DNA of 64,000 nt from Dendrophyllia cribrosa. Its lineage: Eukaryota > Cnidaria > Anthozoa > Scleractinia > Dendrophylliidae. Location of the stretch: positions 5,694,615-5,758,614 of the forward strand of contig JAJLRJ010000006.1 in NCBI GenBank assembly GCA_024195265.1. Direction: 5' to 3'. The notes beneath the pieces are model-generated. The model did not search any database. It saw only the letters and a list, made by a program, of their open reading frames with translations, and was not told the DNA's origin. Position 1 is the first letter of the stretch. Every line of letters begins with the position of its first letter. The translations under genes were made by a program, and so were the position numbers. Of this stretch, positions 1-11,800 are shown one piece after another.

Positions 1-120
1 ATACTGATTTCAAAAATTATTCCCCCGTTTTTGTGTAAAACTGCCAGAAAACTTTGAAAAAGGGACGAAAAATATATCGTAATCTTGTCGAATTTACGTG
101 CGCCATTTTGTCTTTCAAAG

Positions 121-850
121 TTCCACCAAAAACCAAGTGTACACGCTGAAGTTTGGTTCACAAAAGATTCCTGTTTACTGTCACATGGGAAACTTTGGAT
201 GCGGAGATGGAGGATGGACGCTGGCTATGAAGATTAACGGCGCAAAGGTAAGCAACTGTCATTGCAAACCTAAGTTATTCACATAGTTTATAGCTAACCC
301 TCTTTTGTTGTTTATATTTCAGAAAACTTTCCATTATAACTCTGGGTTTTGGAGCAACAAAAATGCCTATAATCTTCCTGGAGGTAAGACTGGGTTTGAC
401 GCTCAAGAGGCCAAACTGCCGACTTATTGGAACACTCCTTTCTCAAAGATCTGTCTCGGTATGAAGATCGGCCAGCAAATCAAGTTCATTGTCATCAAGA
501 AACAGGCCAGCTCTCTACACTCACTCATCGCTGACGGGAAATACCGCGCAACCTCATTGGGTCGTAACACGTGGAAGAAGCTGATTGGTTCACAGGCCTC
601 CTTGCAGACCAGTTGTAACAAGGAAGGGTTCAATGCCGTTTGTACCTACAGTAGTGCTCCTTCCAAGGCAAGAATCGGTATTCTTGGCAACAATGAAAAT
701 AATTGCGTTTCCTGTGACTCCAGAATTGGATTTGGAACAGCAGGAAGAATGGATGATTCCAACACGTGTGGAGATAGTGCTATAAAGGGACATACATCGG
801 ACAATGGAGCGAAGAACATCAAAGCCATGGGATACATCTTGGTTCAGTAG
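121..850 (+). CDS. Gene X copy 1 (3' part): secreted fibrinogen-like protein
   Basis: This is the tail of gene X of unit 1; its signal-peptide exons lie left of the window. Two exons are visible: 121-247 (after acceptor ttcaaag, ending at donor gtaagc) and 323-850 (after tttcag, ending TAG). Phases match the complete copy at 22952-24367. The first exon holds the Cys-rich [10 protein letters not shown] segment, the GGW signature of fibrinogen-related domains. The second codes a 175-residue C-terminal half ending [10 protein letters not shown] polyadenylation signal aataaa lies at 899-904. Similar proteins occur in stony corals, where some belong to skeletal organic matrix sets; that link is from memory and not proven here. 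Role inferred: secreted carbohydrate or matrix-binding protein. Residues around 633-790 differ strongly from copy 2, while the rest is almost identical. Confidence 0.75.
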
Positions 851-1257
851 AGTTGAACTGACTCGGCGTACATCACTGTACAAAAGATCACATGATGCAA
901 TAAATAGTCATTCAACTATTTGTTGATTAATACTGACTCAAATAATCTTTTGACTGACAACCTGAATTACTTGAATGACCAACTGATAGAATGAATGCTA
1001 GACCAAATGACTGTCGTAATAACGGACTGATTGATCGCAAACTGAGCAAACAGGAGTTGCCCAATAAAAGGATGACAACCGACACCAATGTACTGAGTGA
1101 CGGACTAATAAAAAAAAACACTGACTGGCAAGCTGAATACTACAAACCAACAAACCGACTGATTCAACTGACCTGTCAGCGTTTTGAGCGCGAATGGACC
1201 GACTAACGACTCATCAATAAACAGAAAAACAGTCACTATCAAATTAATGCGGCGATA

Positions 1258-1590
1258 TGGACTGACTGATTGACAGACCAATGGAATGCATGAAACAACA
1301 CATAGATCGACAGACTAACTGTCTGATCGACAGACCAATGTAATGCATGGAACAACACATAGATCGACAGACTAACTGACTGATCGACAGACCAATGTAA
1401 TGCATGGAACAACAGATAGATCGACAGACTAACTGACTGATCGACAGACCAATGGAATGCATGGAACAACACATAGATCGACAGACTAACTGACTGATTG
1501 ACAGACCAATGGAATACATGGTACAACAGATAGATCGACAGACTAACTGACTGATTGACAGACCAATGGAATACATGGTACAACAGATGA
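1258..1590. repeat. 57-bp minisatellite, about 6 units
   Basis: The unit contains gaccaatggaatgcatg followed by aacaacacatagatcgacag and recurs every 57 bp. Since 57 is a multiple of three, all copies stay open on the minus strand and create spurious frames. Unit 2 has only a degenerate trace at the same place (about 24530-24640), so the array expanded after duplication. Confidence 0.85.
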
Positions 1591-1859
1591 CATGCAACAA
1601 AAGCCGACATGATAAATTTGGGAAAATATTAATTGTTTTTATAATTGGCCAATAAAAGTCAGAAACACTCCTGTCTTTCTGATAATTAGCAATTCACTTG
1701 TTCATTTAACTGAAGGAGTATTGCAAGTATGTCCACTCCCACTAGAAAACAGAAGTGACTCGACACCAAATGTCCTATATTAATTTCAATAGTAACGCAC
1801 AGTGTAATACTAAGGTACCATCCTGAGACAATCTCATACATAACTCTTTCACTCCCAGC

Positions 1860-2245
1860 GTCAATTATGGAGGTATGTAGTGTGGTTCTAATTTTTGATT
1901 CCATTGACTAAATCCTATGGTGTGACCATTCAAATGAAACCTCTTCAGCAGTACTTTTGCATGGTACCATTTGTTCTAACTTTTGAGTCTGTTGATGAAA
2001 TCCTATGGTGTGACCATTCAAATGAAACCTCTTCAGCAGTACTTTTGCATGGTACCATTTGTTCTAACTTTTGAGTCTGTTGATGAAATCCTATGGTGTG
2101 ACCATTCAAATGAAACCTCTTCAGCAGTACTTTTGCATGGTACCATTTGTTCTAACTTTTGAGTCTGTTGATGAAATCCTATGGTGCGACCATTCAAATG
2201 AAGCCTCTTCAGCAGTACTTTTGCATGGTACAATTTGTTTTTCAA
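1860..2245. repeat. 88-bp minisatellite, about 4 units
   Basis: The core tcctatggtgtgaccattc recurs at 1913, 2001, 2089 and 2177, giving an exact 88-bp period. It is absent from the matching part of unit 2. The small open frames across it in both strands are products of the repeat. Confidence 0.9.
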
Positions 2246-5200
2246 CATTTTATAAAATGAAATTTGGCAATTTTCTTGAATTTTGATACTTCGCAGTCTT
2301 GGAAGTTAATGGTTAACTGTGCTCTTCAGTGTTGTTTCGCAAGTACAGATCGCAGCGTGCCCATTCTTGGTTGATAAACAATTTCCTAAAAGCAACAATG
2401 ATAATAAACAAATGTTACGAAGAAAATTTGCGACCTTTAAAAAAAAACACTCCTAGAAATACTTCTGCACAAAAGTATTTTTTCATAAAACTATTGAAAC
2501 TTAAGTTTGCTAGACATAGAAGATACGCGGAGATATAAAACATTTCTCTTCGAATGTTCAACTCGACACTAACTATCAGATCAGAAACAGATAAGCGGAT
2601 ATATACAGTCTAACTGATTGACAGAACAATGGACTAATTGAGTAACTCAACAACAAATTTAGGAACAGAATAAACAACAGACCAACCAGTAAACTAACTC
2701 AGACTGAGTAAGTGACAGCCAGCTAATCTTTTTCTATTGATCCCCTTCACTTTCACATTTCCCTTCAAACTCTTGATGAGAGAGCTCTGCGAACTTGTAA
2801 GAACGGTTCACTGAGCATTCTGTTATTGCATCAGTAAAAGCAACGTCAAAGTAAAACCACATCTTTAGAGATTGTTTACGCAACTGGCAAGCGTAAAAAA
2901 TGTAATAACTTGGTAAAACTTCCTCGTTTTCTTTCAAATTCTTGAGAGAACTCCGTACATGAGTTGCGCGAACTCGTAAGAACGGCTCAATGAGCTTTCT
3001 TTTGTTACATCGGTCAATGTATTTTTGGTCAAAGTAATATATATAGATAGGCAGAGCCTAACAGCGTAGCACTATGAACAAGCTTAACTAAGATGAAACT
3101 TAACTAAGGTGAAAGGTCGGAAGCACAAGAATTAAGATTGACGACCGGGCTATTTTTCAATTTTAGAAATTGTCAAAAAACAGTATTACCCGACCGTCTG
3201 CACAGTACATTTAGACCGTGCAAAAGTTCACAAAAACAACTTTTCTGTCTAGAATAACAGGTACGACTAACTTCCGAATAAAATACAGTTTTTGTTTGTC
3301 AAAAATTGCCCGAGAAACTGATTTGGAAATCAAAATTGCAAAAATACACAAACATATTTGCATAAGGCGACGCGAGTGAAGACAGAAAATCTAAGTCTTG
3401 TTTTGTTTACATAAAATCGCTTTTCAATCTATGTAATGAATGAACAAGCACATAAAAATGGACAACACAATCTTCTTTCGAAAATTTTATTCAAATCTTC
3501 ATTAGTTTATGTTTAAAAGTAAAACACGTTCCATTTATAGCGCATCAAGGCAGAGCTGTCCTCGATGAAATTCAAGATAACAACACGACTTAATTTGAGC
3601 ACGTTTCATAAACAGGTCTCCAAAACTTAAGATAACACAAAGAAAAAGTCAATCAAAAATTGATATCAACATAAATTCCCATCGAAAAATGTTATTTATT
3701 TTACCTTTAAAGCACTGGACTGCTTGGAAATTCATTAAAACTCCTCTTCTACGGTTCTGAAATCCGTAATAAAAACAAGGCATCTCCCCGCATTGCTCCT
3801 GCATTGATCATGTTGATAATATGAAGTTCCTCGAAGCAAGATTTTATCCTTAAAAGCTCTTCTTTTTCCACTAAAGCGGCTTCTGAGTATCCCTTAATTA
3901 GTATCCCTGTCTTGCGTAGCAAAGCGCGAAAAAATGCAGAGAAATAACAACTTTACTGCTCCGCCTAACAATGCGAAAGATCCAACTTTTTTAAAAAGTG
4001 TTTACCGAGCTGACGGCTGTGTAGCCGCGCGTGTGGGCGACACACATGTTGCAGACACGCGCCCGCGAAACATTCCGCTAGCCATGACCATGAAAATCTA
4101 TGAGTATGGGGCTGCGCAGCCGGGCCTTCGGACCGGCGAGTGCTCCGCTATAGACATATCTTTTGAGTTTTTTGCAACTGGGAAAAAACATTTTTATTTC
4201 CCCACTCCCTCGGAAAAAATTAACCTTTTTAACCACCTCCCCTTATGCGTATATCGTTAAGGCACACTGGCATCTGTGCTCTTTTGCAAACTTCATTTCA
4301 TTGTCATTTCTTGTTCTGTTAACTAAAGAAGTATTTCAAGATTGTGGCATTACAAAGCAAAAAGTGACTGGATAGTGATCCCATGTCCTGGCATGTTGTA
4401 ATAGTATTTACTGACCAGTGCAGACCGCAGTGCTGCTATTCTCGATCCCAAAAACAGCAGTAAAAAAAATCTTTTACCTACAAAAAAAAATCCACATAAG
4501 ATACTTCTGCACAAAAATATATTCTCCAGGAAAATGCGTGAAACTGGCTAACCACTAGACAAACGGATCTTTACCCCTTGAGTCTACCACCAATCGTGTC
4601 GGGGAATTTTGATATCTGTTTTTGAAAACAAAATTAAAGCGATTTAAAGATTACATGCGGTTTTCTATTTGATCCTTTTTGCGTTCGGGCCAATAACTTG
4701 AAAACTAAATCGATTTTCGAGCATCTCGACACAGTTTTGAAGGCCAATGCCTGCTTAATATCATGCAACTTCATGTAGTTTCATGGAAAGAAATAGTAGC
4801 GCGGGTAATTAATTCGCGTTATTAAACATCGGCAAGAGACTAGTACTAACATCGCTGATTCTTCCAGTAAAGTGGGGTATCGCGTATTTTACTCCGTGGA
4901 CGATGTTTTTGTGGGACTTTTTTCTAAGCTTAACATTAATATATATAGGTTAAAGGAATAAAACAAAATTAATTAATTATTTATTCCCCTAAGCCTCGGA
5001 GCAAAGTAAGAATATTAATATATCGAAAATGAATTATTTACATACGAATAAGGTTTTTATGCCTTCTGTGTTTATTTTGTGCATATTTTATTATTTATTT
5101 AAAACACGTCCGGGACACAATTATGAATGCTCGAATATTGTTTCTTTTTTTTTTGACACAACCAGAAGGCATAAAAGGCCTATTAACCGTTAGGACTGCA

Positions 5201-5816
5201 CTCTATTAAATGATAACAGACACATTTAAAGAAATAATGTGAGAAACATAAATCTAAAGGGGAATTAACGGACAACCCAGAACTCACCGCAACAGAAGAA
5301 GGAAAACTGACAGGTGGTCCTGAGAAACTACCCACAGCGTACCCACACTGGGAAATTGTATGACCAAGGCAAGGTAAAGATGACAGAACTCATCTTTATA
5401 TTCGGAATTCGAATCTAATACAACAAGGGAAAAGTTCTGATCATAGGTTGAAGAGATAATGGCAGTGCATAGAAATATACAATTACTTCCATTCTACATG
5501 AATTTGTCATATTTTGTTTACTAAAACGGGTAGTTATATGTAAATAAAGAAAACTAACGTCCATCTACGGAATGAACCAATATAAGTTCACTGTAATATG
5601 ACACGTATGACGCTTATGAGATTCTGCGATGACCCATTGGGTATTTTTTGGTGTAGCAGAATATATTGTTCTTTGTTTGTTTTGTGTCTTTTAAATCTCT
5701 TGTTTCACGTCATTTAAAACGAGTCTGAAGACGCCCGCTTTTAAACAAAGACAAACCTATATTAAAGAATCGAATTGAAGCACGACTCAGGCCTTTACCG
5801 CAACATTATCTGAAAG

Positions 5817-8800
5817 ATGGAAAACTACCCAATGGTTCTCTTCGCACTGGGAGTCTTTGCCGCATCATTTCCAACTGATTCTGAAGGTAGAACTCTTCCA
5901 TGCCGTTCACCGTTTTTGGCGCCCAGCTTCATTATTACCTTATGACGCTTCTTTCTATCACGAAGGTTTTTTCTCTAAATTTCCTGTTGCTAAAAGCACT
6001 CATGTATACTTTTTTCCCTGTGTTTTTTTTTTTCACAAAGCTTTCAGCCAAGAATCCTTTGATGGCCTGGATTATGTCAACTTCATGCTCGATGAGTTTT
6101 CCTTTCTGAACATCACCAGTATTGGAAAGGATCTCGTCCAAGACCAAAATGAATGCGGATTTGCCTGTATAGAAATTCCTTCGTGTTTTTCCTATAACGT
6201 AGCTGCATCGCCTGACATCAACGGAAAACTGCTTTGCGAACTGCTCCCATCTGACAAGTACAACAACTCAGACAAATTCCTCCCCAGCCAGTTTTTTCAT
6301 CACTTCAGCATTCCTGTGAGTAGTATAGTATTTATATTAACAGTGCAACAAATATCGCTTAATTTTTTTTTATCAAAGAAGCTCCACAGGCCTTTTTAAT
6401 GTGAACACCCCTTATAAAATACATTGCTTTTGCATTTCGAAATTATTTAATGGACAAAATTACTTTGTGATCTACGCGTAAAGGAACAACGAAATGATAA
6501 GTTTCATGGTTAAAGCCAAAAGTATGAACCAAGAAGTTTCTAACGCATTTTCTAGTAATGCAACAAAGTTTAATATTATTTTCATTATGGTCTCTGTGTG
6601 GCAGTTGACCAAACAAATTTTAAAGAAAACCCGATCAATAACAAGAAGTACAGATATTTTAATTTGTCGACTTTTTCAATTTTCACCATTAATCGTCCTT
6701 TCAATACAAAATGCCATTAAAACAGGATGGCGAACTTATTTCTGCCTGTCGCCCAGTTTTCTAAAGACACATGCATGCTCGAGATAACACTGAATACAGC
6801 TTATTTTTTATAACAATTTTCTAAGTTTATAAAACTGAATTTTATTCTTAATCCCGCGTCCTCTTGTTGAAGACTTGCTTTCTCATTCTCCAGTCTTAAT
6901 TGCCGTTTTGATATTACCGTTATAGCAACAAACGTTAGCTACAATATGGCCACCTGTTACCAACCCACAAATAATGCTACCTACTTACTTCCAAAATAAA
7001 TTTAATTCCTAATTCCGCTTTCTCTTGTTTAAAGAATTGCTTTCGCATTCTCCAGTTTTAAAAAGGCCGTTTACACGGCAGAAAAATCGGGTACGGACTC
7101 GTCAAAAAAGTGGTACGGACCGCATAATTTTAGCCGTTTACACGGATAATGTTCTACTGCAGGTGGGACAAAAAAAGGCCTAACGACCAAGTTGGAAGGT
7201 TGCGTTTACACTACACTTTTGGGGGGACCGGACCAATTTCTAGTCCCCAGAGGCACGCGGATTTTTACTGCGCATGCGATCAGCGAAGTTATTATGCAAG
7301 CTGACGTAAGAAATGAAGAAACGACCAATCCCAAAAGACACGGTACGCATGGTTTACAAGGGCGAAAATGTGAGGTCCGTACTCCTTTCTTGACGGGTCC
7401 GTACCCATTTTTTCTGTCGTGTAAACGGCCTTTTAGTAATTGCTGTTTTGATATTACCATAGCAACACTACGTTAGCTACATTATGGCGACCTGTTACCA
7501 AACACAAATAATGCTATTTACCCACTTCCCTAATGCCTTTATTTTGTTATTTTTTTGCGAATCGTCAAAGGTTCGAGAAAATTAAACTCGCGAAATCTAT
7601 TCTACGGATCGAAAGGAAACATCTGCTTGCAGTAAAATAAATAATATAGAGTAGTTATAGTGTACCCTACCCTAATTTCGGTCGTTTAGTCGACTTCCTT
7701 AAGAACTAAAAAAACATGCCTGGAGATATGTAATCAACATCATGGTTAAGCACTTAGTAATGCAAAAAGTCGTTAAACGAAGACGGTAACTTGTTACATT
7801 TAAAGTTAAGTTCTAAGAAGTGGTCGTCGAATCGAATATTATGAAAATCTTAACAAGAAAACATTTCCGCCTGATAAATTTTAGGATATTTTCGCAAATT
7901 CTAATTCTAAACTGACCCCGAAAAATTAGGATAGACGTTTTTATCTCGTTAATGCGCTTGCGCGTAAACGAGATGTACGATTCACAACGAAAAAAAGGGG
8001 CAAAAGTTGTTAACAAAGGTTCTTTGTTTAGTTTTGTTAACATTTGTCCGGGGGGTTACTTATTTCTTTTTTATAGAAGCTATATTAGGGCACCGAGGAT
8101 ATGGTGGGTTAAACAGGTTAGGATTTCAAGAAGTGCGTCACATACCGCCACTAAAATTTTTGAGGGGCACTCCCGGACCTATTGTTAATTTCCCTAGGGT
8201 ATTGAATTGTCATGAACTTGTTATGTCTTACGTTACGTTACCACAAAGGTATTACAGTTCTTAGAGCTATGACCTCACCACAAGGGTATTACAGTTCTTA
8301 TTTACAGTGATTTGCGTGAGTTGCGCTTTGACATTTTTCGCGTACATTTTCCGCGCTCGACGAAGCTAAGAAATTTCACCTTGTATGTTTGTCCGCTTTT
8401 TGAGGTTTATACGCGGGTTTATAGCAGAGTTGTTTTACAAATGTTTTAAAGCTATGACCTCATCGCCTGACAGATTGTTTCTTATCTTGGATTTATTGTT
8501 TTTGTGGTTTTAAGCACTTAAATAGAAAATTGATAGAAAATTCTAGAAATTGGCAGGAATGTTCTGCGATACCTTGTCTACTCGGGAAGATTAACCGCGA
8601 GGAGCGATTTTTGAAGTCGCTTAGCGAGTGACAAGTGGAAATGTCGTGAAAAGAAAAATTGTCAGGAATGTTCTGCGATACGTTGTGTACCCGGGATGAC
8701 TAACCCTGAAGAGCGATTTTTCAAGTCGTTAGCTAGTTACAACCGGAAAAGGATGACTAACCCTGAAGAGCGATTTTTCAAGTCGCTTAGCGAGTGACAA

Positions 8801-11800
8801 CCGGAAATGTTCGTGAAAAGAAAAATTGTGAGGAAAGTTCTGCGATACGTTGATGACTAACCATGAAGAGCAAAAGAGTTGGTTTTCCAGTTAAACTCTA
8901 GTTAAATTTAAGCCACCAAAGCAGGTAGCTTAAGCGAGTCGGCAATTAATTTTAGACAATAAGAAGCAACTTGTGGTCATTTATCTGACAAGGCTGTCAA
9001 ATCGGAAATAAAACACGCGTTCTATTTTCATGCGTCGCTCGTGAAGGGGCCTAATTTGATTGTATTATACAATGGATTTGCTTTTCTGCAAAATTAACGT
9101 TAATGTCCCTTTTCAGTAGTCATTGGAATACTGAATCATTCCTATTACGGTTTGATTATTAAAGAGAAATTTCAATTTTGAATGGTTATTAAATGTTGAG
9201 GTGTCATGATTATGCAATAGTATGCAAGAGAGGTGAGATTTTGCGTATTCAGCTAACTAAAAATGTTCCCGTTTGATTGTGCAAGAGTATGGATTTGGCT
9301 TTTGTTCTATTTTGGAACACTGAATCATTGCCATTACGGTTTGATTATGCAATAGTATGCAAAAGACGTAATAATTTTGCTGATTTAGTTAACAAAAGTT
9401 TATCAAGCAAGCATTATAAGCGATTTCAGCGTGTTAATGTTTTTTTAAAGGAAAAATATTGGCACTATATGGGAGCTAATTGACAAAACAAACAAAAAGA
9501 CAATGTATTATTTTAGTGGCAAGCAAGACAGAGAAAACGTTCTCCGCTTATAAAAAGAAGAGGAATATCAATCAGTCGGTGTGTTATTCCCATCACATTC
9601 AAATCGTGAAGCGGACAAGACAGATACCTTAGAGTGCTCAACGTAGCTTTATCGCATTGAAATCCTGACGCAAGAGAGTTGCCTTAGAGTGCTCAACGTA
9701 GCTCAATTAGCAAAGAATATAGCAGACTTAAAGCAAGAAAATATATATTGAAATCTATTATTTCGTAAAACAAAATTATCAATTGTTTATAATGGTTGCT
9801 TTTGATGCTTCAGGCGGCACACACCTACCCTTAATTGTCGAATGGCCCGAATCGAATGTTCCCTCAAAAGACTATCAGATTTCTAACAAATATGGCCGCC
9901 CGTGAACTCCACGGTTTCATTTTGTAGACGTTCATTTTGCATAACCGGAATGAAAGCACGCCTTTTAAGACTTCGAAATGGAAAGAAAAAGTCCTTTAGA
10001 AGATTTTTATGCCTTTGTAGTGGTGGTTTGAGAGCTGAAAGCGATGAAATGTGTCACAAGTGAGGACATGTCTTCTTTCAGAATTTATACTCGAAGCGGC
10101 AGACTTTACTAAGAATTTTCAAGCATTCCTGGAAAACTACGGTAAAGAAAATCACATTTTTTAATGTCCATTTACTTTGTAAGAAACATTTCATAGACTG
10201 TTTCTTTGTCTTATTAGTAGCTTTTGACAAATATTTAGAAAACTTGACCACAATCGGTCGAGCGAGAAATTCGCCAGATGCTGAACAAATTTGCGTGGCC
10301 GACAGTTTCCTTGATGCGATAATTTGACGCGTTTTCCTCTTGAGACTAAACTAAATTGGATAAGAATTGCATTCTATATACACATGAAAAGTCGGAAATT
10401 TTAGAAAACACTAGATATAATAAAGTAGGTTGCTGAATTTAAATATTATTTTGTGATGTTTATAATATAATTCGCAGACGCTAGCGCTGCAATTAGGATA
10501 AACAAATCGCTAAGCCTTCCGGAAGCAGAAAATCACTGAATTCTGATAAGCGTTTAACTCTTTTATTCAAGGGAAAGACATTTTCATTCAAAGAAATATT
10601 GTGTATTTGCGACAACACTTTGAATAAACTATGAAGCCAGGAAAAACTAATACATGGCAAAATCAAAGCAGTTATTAGGAACTAGAAAAATTTCACTTCG
10701 ATTTACTCTTGAAATCACAGGGGGGGGGGGGGGTTCATGATGCGTCACGCAATATTTTTTTTTTAAATGTTTCACCAATTTATAGCACTCGTCACCACGG
10801 TTTTGAAAATTATAAAAACAAAATCTTCTGAATGCGATTACATGTATTTTTTTTCTCATTACCTGTAAATTTAGGGCTTCCAAAACTTTATTGCAAATCC
10901 GGGCAGGAGAGGGGGGTCTCTCGGCTTGGAAATCCTCCAGGGGCCAAGGGGGGGGGGGGGGGGGGGGGAGGAAATCCTACGATAATCTAAGTAATAACAG
11001 GCGCAGTAAGCTACATGCAGTCATAGACTGCCTATTTTTTCATTAACCTCACCTTCTAACGCATTAACGAGATGGCTTGAAGAGCCCTTTGATCATCTTA
11101 GGTAGTCAAACTGTCATTTTTCATTCTTTACTTTGTAGTCTTCGTGTAGCAGTTCGCCTTGTAAGAACAATGGCAAATGCATATCACTCTACCAGGAAAA
11201 AAGCTATAAGTGTGCTTGCAAGGAAGGATTCACGGGACAAAACTGTGAGACTGGTAAGAAACGTTTTCTTTGATCATTCGTAGCATAACGCGTTTTCTAA
11301 CTAATGCTGAATTGCGGACAGAACTGGTGGTGTGTTATTGCATGGCGCATATTTTTCGGGAGTTTGCGAGGTCAAATTGTTACGATTTAAAAAGACTGAG
11401 ATTTTCTCAAGGGCCTTTATGTATGCGATTCGTATCAAATCAAATTACTTGTTGATGTTTTTTAAAAAAAATCATGCGAGCGAAACCGGCACTACCCAAT
11501 AGAGGTAAAGAAGTCGCTAACGACCAGAACCCATGCAAAGAATGTCAAAGTATTAATGTTGGTTCCCGTTATGCGGGAGAAAGCCTCGCGATGGCCATGT
11601 GGAACAATCACTGATGTTTAATTAGACGGTGTTGCTTACCGTTATTCGTATTTGTAGTGATCCCTTACATGTAATTAAGCTACTGACTCCACTCAGAAGC
11701 TATAATCGGAAACGAGCGAGTGGCGATACTTGGAAATCTTAGTGGTGGAGTAAAGTGTGCGGAAAAAAGTTTTTAGGGAGTAATTTTATTAGGGGAATCG

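Larger units (their letters stand above)
851..5816. other. Intergenic region of unit 1, gene X to gene Y
   Basis: No supportable gene is seen. It holds two minisatellites (about 1258-1590 and 1860-2245). A block at about 3040-4150 has no counterpart in unit 2 (compare 25560-25860); it contains short GC-rich palindromes near 4110-4140. The rest is AT-rich sequence alignable with 24368-27495, including the motif taagcctcggagc near 4990 that recurs in the foldback at 37914-38084. Open frames here (for example 3934-4260) show no domain and are not conserved in unit 2. Confidence 0.5.
6316..11138 (+). other. Intron 2 of gene Y copy 1
   Basis: Noncoding. It contains a MITE (7065-7430) flanked by direct repeats of host sequence (about 6908-6985 and 7445-7525). 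It also contains a 3.15-kb block (about 7943-11093) absent from unit 2. Open frames such as 6494-6787 are also open in unit 2 but show no domain and are taken as intron sequence. Confidence 0.5.

Noticed and set aside
1239..1610. 123-codon and 118-codon frames
   Set aside because: Translations of a 57-bp minisatellite absent from unit 2.
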